The translations under genes were made by a program, and so were the position numbers. Below the pieces are notes generated by a model. That model saw only the letters and a program-made list of their open reading frames with translations. It ran no database searches and was not told the DNA's origin. Shown piece by piece: positions 53,237-62,251 of a stretch of DNA of 64,000 bases; the first letter of the stretch is position 1; every line of letters starts with the position of its first letter. Source of the stretch: Microcystis aeruginosa FD4 (GTDB taxonomy: Bacteria > Cyanobacteriota > Cyanobacteriia > Cyanobacteriales > Microcystaceae). Location of the stretch: positions 744,001-808,000 of the forward strand of contig NZ_CP046973.1 in the NCBI RefSeq assembly GCF_009792235.1, in the 5' to 3' direction.

Positions 53237-54889
53237 TTATTCCTCCTCCTCAACGGTTGTAGGGAATTTCATACTGGCCCAAGTTAACTGTTTTTGTGGG
53301 TCTTTTTCCGGTTCACTAAAACTCTCCTTGAGTTGTTCTTTCACCTGGGCAATATTGCCACTTTGAGCGGCATTCTTTAGATCATAGACATAACGAGCAT
53401 TTTCGATCGCTTCCTCTTTACTACGAGAACTAGACTCAAAGCATTTTTCTAGGTCTTTGTAAATACCCTTGCGAGAGATTTTTAGAAAATATTGACGTTC
53501 CGTATCGATCAGTTTAGCCAATAATTCTAGGTGCATGGAGTCCTCGGCACAGATATCCGCGAGAATATCCCATTCTTCACTCCCTAAAAGATTATTATCC
53601 GCCCCCGGCCGCGGATCTTGAAAAGTTTCTCCAGTCACTTGTTTATAAATCTTCGGTAATTGGTCATCAAATTCGTGCTTTTCTTCCCTCCAAATCCGGC
53701 GAATTTCGCTGAGTTCCTCCGTGGTAATTAGGGTAATATCTTTCATCTCCTCTGGGGCATTAGTACGCACGCTCTCCTGAGCCTCTAATACCCTTCTGAG
53801 CCAATATTCTCGCCATTGTTTAGTATAAGGTCCCGGTATCGGTTCGATCGATATTTCTCCATTTAAGTTTCTTTCAAATAATTGCACTTTCCCAAAGATA
53901 CGGCGAAAATCCCGTTTCTCTCTATCATCCAAAATATCCAATTCGTTACGAAGGTCTAAAAGCGGTTGTAACCATTCTTTTTCTTCGTCATTCTGTATCA
54001 TTGCCTCCATCGATTTATCTTTATTTACCATCGTACACACCCAACAACCTAAGCGCGAATCTCCACAGCTAGGAGTGGAAGTATCTACCACTAGGGGACA
54101 TTCATTATCCGCAGTCGCTCCTCGATACATTGCTAATAATTCTTTGTTATCTCCTCCCCAGGGATTTTCCCACTGCATTAAGTACATCCATACCTCATCA
54201 GTACGCCAATCTTCTAGAGGGCTATAAATAATTGCATTGGGAAGGCTACCACTATAGCGTAATGGTTTACTAATATTCTCCTTGAGATTAAGTTGTTCTT
54301 GAAAACTATTAATTTCATATTTATTCATTGTTGAAGCACGTTTATTACTCTCAGCCTTTCTTGTACCAAGCATAAGAATAACTTCACCATTTTCTCGAAT
54401 TTGCTGACGAATAAAATGATTTGTTGGTGTTATCTTCAGTCTTTCAGTACACCAGCGAAATCCCTGGCGAGGTGCAGGATAGCCTTTACCAATTAAACAA
54501 GCCCAAAAAGTATCTTTTATTTCTGGGTGTAATAAATAAGGTTCTACAGGCATCTGCTGCATTTTAGCTTCATTTTTCATTCTGGCTAAAGATTGCTTAA
54601 CCCAAGTAGATACAAGAGGATTTTCAACTTGAGTATCTGTAGTCATTACATAAATTTTTTTATGACGCTCCTCAATGGAAAGCTTGCTGATTGCATTCCA
54701 AATTAATTGAACAACAGCACTACTATCTTTTCCTCCTGAGTAACCTATAACAAATGGAATACTGTTAGAAAGATATAAACTTTGAATTTCTTTTGTAATT
54801 ATTTCAATGTCTATAACAAAGTCATCAACGGTTCTAGAAGGAAAAATACTTATCTGTGTTTGCTCACCAAAAATAACATTATTTATCAT
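53237..54889 (-). CDS. dndC: DNA phosphorothioation protein DndC (PAPS-reductase-like)
   Basis: A 550-residue ATP-pyrophosphatase-type sulfurtransferase subunit, which in DNA phosphorothioation activates the backbone for sulfur insertion. The PP-loop is GYSGGKDSS (51-56), and the Fe-S cysteines are C264, C275, C282 and C285 (ECPLVVDTS, SCGDSRLGCWVC), with RWCTERLK (C147). It overlaps nothing; the HNH gene ends 4 bp upstream, so the two form an operon. dndB, dndD and dndE, its usual neighbours, are absent from this locus. Confidence 0.92.
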   Translation of the reverse strand: MINNVIFGEQTQISIFPSRTVDDFVIDIEIITKEIQSLYLSNSIPFVIGYSGGKDSSAVVQLIWNAISKLSIEERHKKIYVMTTDTQVENPLVSTWVKQSLARMKNEAKMQQMPVEPYLLHPEIKDTFWACLIGKGYPAPRQGFRWCTERLKITPTNHFIRQQIRENGEVILMLGTRKAESNKRASTMNKYEINSFQEQLNLKENISKPLRYSGSLPNAIIYSPLEDWRTDEVWMYLMQWENPWGGDNKELLAMYRGATADNECPLVVDTSTPSCGDSRLGCWVCTMVNKDKSMEAMIQNDEEKEWLQPLLDLRNELDILDDREKRDFRRIFGKVQLFERNLNGEISIEPIPGPYTKQWREYWLRRVLEAQESVRTNAPEEMKDITLITTEELSEIRRIWREEKHEFDDQLPKIYKQVTGETFQDPRPGADNNLLGSEEWDILADICAEDSMHLELLAKLIDTERQYFLKISRKGIYKDLEKCFESSSRSKEEAIENARYVYDLKNAAQSGNIAQVKEQLKESFSEPEKDPQKQLTWASMKFPTTVEEEE

Positions 54890-54893
54890 AAAT

Positions 54894-55838
54894 TTAACCT
54901 TTAAATATATTATCTCTATGCCATTTTACGGATTCAAGATTAGGCAGATGTTCGTTATTATCAGGCAGTATAAGATTTTTGCCATGAAAATCTTTTATAG
55001 ACTTTGCATTCGGTGAAACTTCTTCAAAATCTTTTGTGATAATAATTTGGTATTGATCATCAATTGTGAATAATCCTTGATCAAATGCCCAATGATGATT
55101 TTTACAGAGAGATAAACCATTGTTTATCTGGTTATCATAGAATTTAGCAAAGGGTTTAATATGTGCGCCATCGACAATACTTTGTGTCAAGGAGTGAATT
55201 ACTTTAAGACCGCAAAAAGAGCATTGATAATTATATATATAAACTACTGCTTTACGAAAAAAAGCACTTCTTATTAAAGATTTTCGTAGATAGAATTTTT
55301 TCTCCTGTTCTACATTATCGAATATTGATAATTCTTCCGTACTTACATCCTGCAAATTAGTATTAATAGTCAATATTTCACTAATTTCTTTTTGAGATGA
55401 TGAAAACCATACTGATATTAAAGTGTCTATTAATTCTTGACGATAATTTTTATCTTGAAGCAAATCATATAATTCCTCATCTAAAAAGGCATATTCTACA
55501 GCTAATTTGAGTTTGTTCATTGACTTTGGCTGTAGCCCATTAAAATCTTGCTTTAATCTTAAATACCAGAATCCTTCGCTTTGTAAATGGAAGAATGGAT
55601 AATGCAAACCTCCATCATATTGAGATGATAAAACATTCCAGTATTTATTAAATGTATTAATTAATTCATCAGAAACAAAAATTTTATTTTCCGTGATTAA
55701 TCCCTGTGAAATTAGATCGATAACTGATAAAAGTAAAATTGGTTTATATTGAGCGTTACCTCTTTTTTTACTGACATTCAAAGAGGCGAATCTTTCACAA
55801 TAATATTTTAAATTGCGTAGGGGAAGACTATCGACCAT
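54894..55838 (-). CDS. HNH endonuclease (HNH_2 type), partner of dndC
   Basis: A 314-residue protein. The C-terminal HNH module has CSFCG (C206, C209), DGAHIKPF (H226), NNGLSLCKNHHWAFDQG (N240, C245, H248-H249), matching the HNH_2 family of restriction-type nucleases. The first about 160 residues (RNAQYKPILLLSVIDLI, WYLRLKQDF) resemble the N-terminal part of known HNH restriction enzymes that recognise modified DNA. It is first in a tight HNH-dndC operon, so a link to phosphorothioated DNA is inferred: either a restriction partner or a modification-dependent nuclease. Confidence 0.82.
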   Translation of the reverse strand: MVDSLPLRNLKYYCERFASLNVSKKRGNAQYKPILLLSVIDLISQGLITENKIFVSDELINTFNKYWNVLSSQYDGGLHYPFFHLQSEGFWYLRLKQDFNGLQPKSMNKLKLAVEYAFLDEELYDLLQDKNYRQELIDTLISVWFSSSQKEISEILTINTNLQDVSTEELSIFDNVEQEKKFYLRKSLIRSAFFRKAVVYIYNYQCSFCGLKVIHSLTQSIVDGAHIKPFAKFYDNQINNGLSLCKNHHWAFDQGLFTIDDQYQIIITKDFEEVSPNAKSIKDFHGKNLILPDNNEHLPNLESVKWHRDNIFKG

Positions 55839-55993
55839 AGGGAGGGGGAGATATGCGGGTAAAAAAAGGAAACTATTACCAGCATACAGAAAAACATCCC
55901 ACCGAGAGAGAAAAATCTACAAGTTCTATGTTAAATTTTCAATGATCGATCGCAGCCACCAAAACAGCGATCGCCCACTACAGAACATATGTA

Positions 55994-56353
55994 CTAAGTA
56001 ATAGCAAATTGGGAATCTTGCCTTAATTCTTGGCTAAGAAACCCTAAAACAATGCGTTCTGGAGGGATACCAGCTTTGAGGAGGTCGGAAGCGACTCCTT
56101 CCTCAGTACCATCTCGTTGAATCCAAAATTTCCCATCAATGATGTCAACATGAATTAAACAACCATGAACCCGACGGGTAGCGCGATAAGGCCGACCATA
56201 TACTGGTTCTCTACCTAAAATCATCACTAAATAGCGATCTTGTTGCCGATCAAATACCGTTTCTAAGATCACGTCACTATCTGAATAGGGAATCTGGGTG
56301 TAATCGTTAAAAATTTGTTCAATTAACTGCCGATCACTTAACAGTGTATCCAT
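55994..56353 (-). CDS. xisI: XisI-family protein
   Basis: A 119-residue XisI family protein: LIEQIFNDYTQIPY, VFDRQQDRYLVMILG, RRVHGCLIHVDIIDGKFWIQRDGTE and GIPPERIVLGF. It overlaps the upstream xisH by 16 bp. In Anabaena XisI is a controlling factor for excision of the fdxN element, but the family is widespread in cyanobacteria without that element, including here, so its wider role is unknown. Confidence 0.87.
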   Translation of the reverse strand: MDTLLSDRQLIEQIFNDYTQIPYSDSDVILETVFDRQQDRYLVMILGREPVYGRPYRATRRVHGCLIHVDIIDGKFWIQRDGTEEGVASDLLKAGIPPERIVLGFLSQELRQDSQFAIT

Positions 56354-56757
56354 TCCAGAATCACCTCCTGTTCGGGATCAAAAACGATTAGAGATAGTTG
56401 ATATTTTTGCAATAATAGCTGACCAAGGGGTTCCTCAAAGACATCAAAAAACACAATACTATGAATCGCTAAATACAAGCGATATTCTGGCTTAGTTTCG
56501 GCAATAACCGCCAAATAAACAAAATACTGCCCAATAGCTTGTTCAAGAGCTAACATTTCTGATATGCCACCAAAGGTCTTAATTTCAACGGCGATGCGCT
56601 GACCTTCTTTTTCTGCCGAAAACAAGCGTTCTGCCCCTAAATCAACATACATATCCTTGTTGCCCCATCTTAAATGCAGAGGATCATTAGTAATCGTCCA
56701 TCCATCTTTAATCAGGGCGTTTTTGACTGTTTGATGATAGCGATCTTTGGCGGGCAT
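56338..56757 (-). CDS. xisH: XisH-family protein (PD-(D/E)XK-like)
   Basis: A 139-residue XisH protein from the ATG of MPAKDRYHQTVKNAL (56757). The predicted PD-(D/E)XK-type core is DLGAERLFSAEKEGQRIAVEIKTF, then MLALEQAIGQYFVY. It occurs as an xisH-xisI pair with a 16-bp overlap. A nuclease-like fold plus a small partner suggests a conflict or toxin-antitoxin-like module rather than element excision; this is inference. Confidence 0.87.
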   Translation of the reverse strand: MPAKDRYHQTVKNALIKDGWTITNDPLHLRWGNKDMYVDLGAERLFSAEKEGQRIAVEIKTFGGISEMLALEQAIGQYFVYLAVIAETKPEYRLYLAIHSIVFFDVFEEPLGQLLLQKYQLSLIVFDPEQEVILEWIHC

Positions 56758-56829
56758 TTTCCTAAATATTAAAAAAAAGGTAGCATAATTTAACCTCAAA
56801 CAAACTACCCTATTTTTTATTCTAACAAC

Positions 56830-56860
56830 AAAAAAGCACCCCCTCGCGGGAGTGCCTTTT
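56830..56860 (-). terminator. Rho-independent terminator of psbA
   Basis: On the minus strand GGCACTCCC-GCGA-GGGGGTGC is followed by a six-T run. It starts about 15 bp after the psbA stop. A strong terminator for a highly transcribed gene. Confidence 0.88.
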
Positions 56861-56875
56861 CGTTCAGACTAGGAA

Positions 56876-57958
56876 TTAACCATTGATAGCGGGAGCAATC
56901 AGAGCTACGGGAGCCTGTTCACCACTAGCTAAGTCTAAGGGGAAGTTATGTGCATTACGCTCGTGCATTACTTCCATACCGATACCAGCGCGGTTTAACA
57001 CATCGGCCCAAGTACCGATTACACGACCTTGAGAATCGAGAATCGACTGGTTGAAATTAAAACCGTTGAGGTTAAACGCCATGGTGCTAACACCCATTGC
57101 CGTAAACCAGATACCGATTACCGGCCATGCACCCAAGAAGAAGTGCAGAGAACGGCTATTGTTGAAAGAAGCGTATTGGAAGATTAAACGTCCGAAGTAA
57201 CCGTGAGCGGCAACGATATTGTAGGTTTCTTCTTCTTGACCGAATTTGTAACCGTAGTTTTGAGATTCGATTTCCGTGGTTTCACGCACTAAAGAAGAAG
57301 TTACTAGGGAACCGTGCATCGCACTGAACAAGGAACCGCCGAACACACCAGCAACACCTAACATATGGAAGGGGTGCATGAGAATGTTATGTTCTGCTTG
57401 GAACACAAACATAAAGTTGAAGGTTCCAGAGATTCCTAAAGGCATACCATCAGAGAAGGAACCTTGTCCGATGGGATAGATTAAGAATACAGCAGTAGCG
57501 GCGGATACCGGTGCAGAGTAAGCAACACAGATCCAAGGACGCATTCCTAAACGGAAAGACAGTTCCCACTGACGACCGAGGTAGCAGAAGACACCTAGTA
57601 AGAAGTGGAAAATGACTAACTGGTAGGGACCACCGTTGTATAACCACTCATCTAAGGAAGCTGCTTCCCAGATGGGGTAGAAGTGGAGTCCAATCGCGTT
57701 GGAGGAGGGAACAACAGCACCGGAGATGATGTTGTTTCCGTAGAGTAGGGAACCAGCTACAGGCTCGCGGATACCGTCGATATCTACGGGAGGAGCGGCG
57801 ATAAAGGCGATGATGAAGCAGGTGGTGGCGGTGAGCAGGGTGGGGATCATGATCACACCGAACCAACCGATGTATAAGCGGTTGTTGGTGCTGGTGATCC
57901 ACTGACAGAACTGCTCCCACAGGGAAGCGCTCTCGCGCTGTTGTAGAGTGGTGGTCAT
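56876..57958 (-). CDS. psbA: Photosystem II D1 protein
   Basis: Reaction-centre D1 subunit (360 residues, five membrane helices). Functional residues are in place: Tyr161 (YPIG), Asp170, His198 (P680 ligand), Ser264 in QYAS (QB/herbicide site), His332, Glu333, His337, Asp342 and Ala344 for the manganese cluster and processing after Ala344. Residue 130 is Gln, as in the D1:1-type isoform of species with Glu/Gln130 variants. Isolated, with its own promoter and terminator. Other psbA copies probably lie elsewhere. Confidence 0.98.
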   Translation of the reverse strand: MTTTLQQRESASLWEQFCQWITSTNNRLYIGWFGVIMIPTLLTATTCFIIAFIAAPPVDIDGIREPVAGSLLYGNNIISGAVVPSSNAIGLHFYPIWEAASLDEWLYNGGPYQLVIFHFLLGVFCYLGRQWELSFRLGMRPWICVAYSAPVSAATAVFLIYPIGQGSFSDGMPLGISGTFNFMFVFQAEHNILMHPFHMLGVAGVFGGSLFSAMHGSLVTSSLVRETTEIESQNYGYKFGQEEETYNIVAAHGYFGRLIFQYASFNNSRSLHFFLGAWPVIGIWFTAMGVSTMAFNLNGFNFNQSILDSQGRVIGTWADVLNRAGIGMEVMHERNAHNFPLDLASGEQAPVALIAPAING

Positions 57959-58016
57959 TGGTTGGATAATTTCTGTATGTATTTGGTTGTCAAGGTTCTT
58001 TGTTTGACATGAGTTA

Positions 58017-58045
58017 ATACTATCGTCTTTTTATAGTTATGTAAA
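58017..58045 (-). promoter_or_regulatory. psbA promoter
   Basis: On the minus strand TTTACA, 17 bp, TAGTAT, a good sigma-70-type promoter about 60 bp upstream of the start codon. The predicted leader is about 50 nt. The 186-bp gap is shared with divergent cynS. Confidence 0.65.
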
Positions 58046-58144
58046 GGGGTTTTAAGAAATGTTTTTTTATCAATGTCATAACTTTTCCTTATATAATTGA
58101 TGTTCAGGTAAACTAGAAGCAGACAAATTCTGCAAAAATAAGCG

Positions 58145-58582
58145 ATGATACCCGAAATTACCGCAAAACTATTGGAAGCGAAGAAGGAAAAAGGACTGAG
58201 TTTCGCTGACCTAGAAGCGATTCTAGGACGAGATGAGGTCTGGATTGCCGCTGTTTTTTACCGGCAAGCGAGCGCCTCCCTAGAAGAAGCAACGAAAATT
58301 GTGGCAGCTTTGGGACTGGAAACCGAAATCGTCGCATCCTTAACCGAGTATCCTGTCAAGGGATTGGGTCCGGTTGTCCCCACTGACCCCCTGATTTATC
58401 GTTTCTATGAGATCATGCAGGTGTATGGAATGCCCCTAAAATCGGTGATTCATGAAAAATTCGGCGATGGTATTATGAGTGCGATCGATTTTACCCTCGA
58501 CGTGGATAAGGAGGAAGACCCTAAAGGCGATCGCGTGAAAATTACCATGTCGGGTAAGTTTTTACCCTATAAGAAGTGGTGA
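58145..58582 (+). CDS. cynS: Cyanate hydratase (cyanase)
   Basis: Converts cyanate and bicarbonate to ammonia and carbon dioxide. The 145-residue subunit has an N-terminal helical domain (KGLSFADLEAILGRDEVWIAAVFY) and the catalytic triad Arg86, Glu89 and Ser112 in YRFYEIMQVYG and GDGIMSAID. The typical C-terminus is TMSGKFLPYKKW. No cynABD transporter genes adjoin it. It may be NtcA-controlled, but I see no clear site. Confidence 0.95.
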   Translation: MIPEITAKLLEAKKEKGLSFADLEAILGRDEVWIAAVFYRQASASLEEATKIVAALGLETEIVASLTEYPVKGLGPVVPTDPLIYRFYEIMQVYGMPLKSVIHEKFGDGIMSAIDFTLDVDKEEDPKGDRVKITMSGKFLPYKKW

Positions 58583-59010
58583 GTATCGCTAAAGTCAACG
58601 GTAAGGGATTTCTATTCCTTGCCGCTCTTGCTATTTTTCTTAACAAAACTTAACAATTGACGGCAAAATTTTCCTTGCTTTTGTCGGCAGATTTTGGGAT
58701 AATATTTTTAAAAGACTTTATTCATAATGGGAATCTAAGCACTTCACAATAGACACAACCATCCCATTATAAAATAATCATAACCCAAGCCGCCGCCAAA
58801 GTCAAGGGATCTCTCCTAATTCAGTGATCAGTAAACAGTAATCAGTAATCAGTGAAAAGACAGTAGGAAACTGGCATTTTCAGTAATCAGTGATCAGTAA
58901 ACAGTAATCAGTGAAAAGACAGTAGGATGAGGCTCACTTAATACATACTGCTCAAAACTCAAAACTCAAAACTCAAAACTCAAATCTGATAACTGATAAC
59001 TGATAACTGA
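58583..59010. repeat. Spacer with CAGTAATCAG, AAAACTC and ATAACTG repeats
   Basis: 428 bp without a gene. CAGTAAACAGTAATCAG units at about 58823-58858 and again 58880-58918, (AAAACTC)n at about 58950-58985, and (ATAACTG)n at 58987-59009 reach to the stop of the symporter gene. The first about 200 bp are unique AT-rich DNA. Confidence 0.85.
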
Positions 59011-60822
59011 TTAACCTAAATCTCGGTCTTTAGTGACGGTAATTTCCTTAGATAAATGTCGATACCAAGTAAAATAGAGACCGATGGAAAGCAAAAGAAA
59101 AACCAAAGCCAAAATCTTCAAACTTTGCCACTGCTTGATAATTAAAACAATCCCCATCATAAAGAGGACTAATTGCCAAGGAACGGTGAGAAAAGCGGCG
59201 AGAATATCCCGTTGATTTTCCGCTTTAATTTTTGCCTGTAGGTTAGGTTTAACACTGTGACGGACTTCTCCCCAAAAGCCAAAAGGTCGGGTAACATTAT
59301 AGAAATTTTCCATGACTAAACTATCGGTAGGAGGAGTCAACAAAGTAGCGATAATACAGCCAGCTAAAGCGAACAAACTCGGCACAAGAAAGAGAATAAG
59401 TTCCTGATATTGACTGTGGCGAAAGAAAGGTAAAATTATCGCTTGTGAGGCAATAGCCGCAATCATTCCCGCTAAAGTTCCCACGGCAAAACCATAACCA
59501 TTAAAGCGCCACCAATACCAACGTAATAGGAGAGGAACTGCTAATCCCACCCCTAATCCCGTGGTTAACCAACCCCAAATATCATTGACATTTTGGATAT
59601 TAAAACTCAAAACTAAGCCAATTACGACCACAAAAACCGAGGCTAAACGACCTTGAAAAACTAACTCCTGTTCTCCCGCATTTGGTTTCAAAAAAGCTTG
59701 ATAGATATCTTTTACCCAATAGGCAGCACTAGCGTTAATAACTGCGTTAAAAGTGGACATAGCTGCTGCCAAAAAAGAAGCAATTAATAACCCTTTCATC
59801 CCCACAGGAATATATTGAGTAATCACCGTGGCCAGAATTCTTTCTGGATCTGTAATCGTGCCTTCGGTTAAACCGTAGTGAATACCTAAAACCGCAAAAG
59901 CTGTGACTAGGGGCCAACGGAAAGAAAGCAGAATAATCCAGAATAAAGATAATAAACCGGCATCTCGATCGCTTTTGGCGGCTAGGTATCGTTGTAACAT
60001 ATAACCACCGCTGCCGCTGCAACCTTCGATGATGGTTTTAACTAAATAAAAGAAAATCACCCCACCAAACAAATTAAAGATGGCATAATCTCCGGGTAAA
60101 TCCAAAGTCAGGGAGGGAAAAATACTAGACCAGTCGCTTAAATTCCAAGTTTTTGGCTCCGCTGCCCCCGGAATTGCTACGGTAAAAGTATCAGGAAGAT
60201 TAACAGTAAAAAAAGCCACTGTCGATACATAAATTACCGCCACAAAAATCAGAAACCCTTGAAATAAATCGGTAATTACCCCACCATAAAAACCACTGGC
60301 CACCGTATAAATTAACGTTAAAAGAATTAATATCACCGAAGCAAGACGATCATCCATACCCAAAAACTGCCCTAAAAATTTCCCCCCCGCAACGGAGAAA
60401 TAACTCATCGCACCGATAGAGAATAAGAGAGTGGCGACGGCGCTAATAATTCGGGCAAAATTTCCCTGTTTTCCAGGTCCAAAGCGAAATTGCATCCATT
60501 CCGCCATGGTCATAACTTGGGCCCGGCGATTCCATTTGCCCATAAAAGCCATGAGAAAGGCCATAATTAGGACAACACCGCCGCGGATTTCGATAAATAG
60601 TCCTTTGGGGCCGACGGCGTAAATTAGGGCAGAAATGACCATAGTTCCCGCTAAATCGGTGTTAGCTGCCATTCCCGACACCCCTAACATCCACCAGGGC
60701 AAATTGCGATTACCTAAAAAGTAGGATTCTAGACCTTGAGAAGCTTTTTTCTCGGCTATAATCCCGATTATTAGGGTTCCTGCCAGATAAAGCAGCACAA
60801 TTACATAATCAATTAACTGCAT
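59011..60822 (-). CDS. Sodium:solute symporter family protein
   Basis: A 603-residue SSS-family permease with about 13 membrane helices: YFLGNRNLPWWMLGVSGMAANTD at the start, the sodium-site region ASGFYGGVITDLFQG, and LLIASFLAAAMSTFNAVINASAAYWVKDIY. The long C-terminal extension after about 480 has further helices and a cytoplasmic loop. Transported solute unknown. I chose the ATG at 60822 (MQLIDYVIVLLYLAG) over a TTG four codons upstream. Confidence 0.88.
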   Translation of the reverse strand: MQLIDYVIVLLYLAGTLIIGIIAEKKASQGLESYFLGNRNLPWWMLGVSGMAANTDLAGTMVISALIYAVGPKGLFIEIRGGVVLIMAFLMAFMGKWNRRAQVMTMAEWMQFRFGPGKQGNFARIISAVATLLFSIGAMSYFSVAGGKFLGQFLGMDDRLASVILILLTLIYTVASGFYGGVITDLFQGFLIFVAVIYVSTVAFFTVNLPDTFTVAIPGAAEPKTWNLSDWSSIFPSLTLDLPGDYAIFNLFGGVIFFYLVKTIIEGCSGSGGYMLQRYLAAKSDRDAGLLSLFWIILLSFRWPLVTAFAVLGIHYGLTEGTITDPERILATVITQYIPVGMKGLLIASFLAAAMSTFNAVINASAAYWVKDIYQAFLKPNAGEQELVFQGRLASVFVVVIGLVLSFNIQNVNDIWGWLTTGLGVGLAVPLLLRWYWWRFNGYGFAVGTLAGMIAAIASQAIILPFFRHSQYQELILFLVPSLFALAGCIIATLLTPPTDSLVMENFYNVTRPFGFWGEVRHSVKPNLQAKIKAENQRDILAAFLTVPWQLVLFMMGIVLIIKQWQSLKILALVFLLLSIGLYFTWYRHLSKEITVTKDRDLG

Positions 60823-60865
60823 AGTTCGGATCAATTTAACTTTCGATCGTTATAGCATCAATTGA

Positions 60866-61234
60866 CTACGATTTCTGGCTAACGGTTTCTTTTTCTAAGA
60901 TTTGCACCCGTTGCTCCAGCTTTTTTAAATCTTCCTTTAATTCAATTACTAAAGTAGCTAAATGCTGGAACAGTGGGTCGGTTTCCCCGACTACTTCCCC
61001 ATTTACTATACCCGTTCCCGATCGCCGTCGGGGAATGGGAGCGGCATTTTCCCCGCGGATGGTGATTCCTCGGACCTGACTTTCAAGGCGCTCGACTCGA
61101 TTGCGGAGACTAATTAACTCCGATCTTACCGCCGTATCCGATTGGGCCTTGCTGGCATTAACAAAACTCAGTATTAGCAAAAGGGAGATAATCAGCGCTA
61201 AAAAGCCATAAAAAGAGATTTTAGCTAATTTAAT
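60866..61234 (-). CDS. Small secreted coiled-coil protein, probable AUU start
   Basis: The mature part has a leucine/arginine heptad pattern (LISLRNRVERLESQVRG and LVIELKEDLKKLEQRVQILEKET) with a proline-rich linker. The frame stays open upstream of the TTG at 61180 and encodes a perfect signal-peptide pattern, KLAKISFYGFLALIISLLL, cleavage near NASKAQ. No ATG, GTG or TTG lies there; an ATT at 61232-61234 preceded by GGGGG at good spacing is the best start. Conservative start: 61180. Confidence 0.6.
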   Translation of the reverse strand: MKLAKISFYGFLALIISLLLILSFVNASKAQSDTAVRSELISLRNRVERLESQVRGITIRGENAAPIPRRRSGTGIVNGEVVGETDPLFQHLATLVIELKEDLKKLEQRVQILEKETVSQKS

Positions 61235-61387
61235 CGATTTTACCCCCTATCTATCTTACCCAACTTAATGTTAAGAAACGTGGCTAAATCTAAAGCTTGA
61301 TTGCAATTCCGCCCCCAAGTGATTAGTTGCTCAAAAGAGGATGATAAGGTAAAAAGCACGATTTTGTCGAAATTTGGCCTGATCTCT

Positions 61388-61561
61388 ATGTATAAAAACT
61401 CAGATAAAGATTTTCTCGGAGCGGCAATCACAGCCGGTTTAGGTGCGGGAATCGTCACTTCTTTTGCCGTCAATCAAGGACAAGACATCGGTACAGCTTT
61501 AGGAATTACCGCTTTAGCGGCTGTTTGCGGTGTTATCTGCCGTCATTTTGACCTAATCTGA
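61388..61561 (+). CDS. Small membrane protein, hypothetical
   Basis: A 57-residue protein from the ATG at 61388 (MYKNSDKDFLGAAITAGLGAG) with one or two hydrophobic glycine/alanine-rich segments (AGLGAGIVTSFAV, ALGITALAAVCGVICRHF). The frame is open upstream, but the chosen ATG fits the small-protein pattern. Convergent with the CpcT gene. Function unknown. Confidence 0.55.
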   Translation: MYKNSDKDFLGAAITAGLGAGIVTSFAVNQGQDIGTALGITALAAVCGVICRHFDLI

Positions 61562-61571
61562 TCAATCTTCC

Positions 61572-62174
61572 TCACACCTCCAATTCTGCCGAAAAATCCC
61601 GTTTTTTCTCGTATTGATAGGGACCGAGCAGAGCGCCCCAAATTCCCTTACCAGTGCCGGGATCTAGACCTTTATCGTAGGTTTTTAGGCTATGACTCGT
61701 CACCTCGAAACCTAAAGCCACCTGATAGGTTGTACCCTCATAGGTGAATTGACAGCGCTGTTCCGGTTGCGGTTGGGCGATAAACTGGTATTGATTATCA
61801 GCGAGAGTATGGACTTTGACCGCTAAAGTGCAAGTAGGCAGGAAAGTTAGGTCTTCTAAGCTAATTTTTCGCAAAATATCGGGATTTTTGCCCGCACCTT
61901 GCACGGATTTCAGGTCATTAAACATATAGTGCCTAACCTCTAACCCTCCCGATTCCGAGCGCGTTAATCGCCACAGTCGCGGTCGGTAGGGTTGGTCTAA
62001 ATTGATCATACTGGCCTGTTCGGCAAAAAGAGCGATGCTGTCTTCCCGAAATAAAGACAGCGGACGCAACCATAAACGCAGGTGAACGTACCACACCGGT
62101 TCTGCTTGCGCTTGCCGTTGATTTTCAAATTCACCCGCGAGATACCGACCAAAAGTGATTAATTCAGGGGTCAT
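61572..62174 (-). CDS. cpcT: CpcT/CpeT-family phycobiliprotein lyase
   Basis: Attaches phycocyanobilin to Cys153 of the phycocyanin beta subunit (CpcT class). The 200-residue calycin-type barrel protein shows LITFGRYLAGEFENQ, PVWYVHLRLWLRPL, DQPYRPRLWRL, VRHYMFNDLKSVQGAGKNP and GIWGALLGPYQYEK, all CpeT/CpcT marks. Stand-alone, as in many cyanobacteria. Confidence 0.9.
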   Translation of the reverse strand: MTPELITFGRYLAGEFENQRQAQAEPVWYVHLRLWLRPLSLFREDSIALFAEQASMINLDQPYRPRLWRLTRSESGGLEVRHYMFNDLKSVQGAGKNPDILRKISLEDLTFLPTCTLAVKVHTLADNQYQFIAQPQPEQRCQFTYEGTTYQVALGFEVTSHSLKTYDKGLDPGTGKGIWGALLGPYQYEKKRDFSAELEV

Positions 62175-62251
62175 AGCTCAAAAAATTCTCCTTATTGCCG
62201 CAAAATTAATCCTAACACCCAGAGAACCCACTTTTTTGACAAAAATGACCT

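Noticed and set aside
61240..61473. Minus-strand frame opposite the small membrane protein gene
   Set aside because: It overlaps the better-supported plus-strand gene at 61388-61561, and its composition looks like antisense reading.
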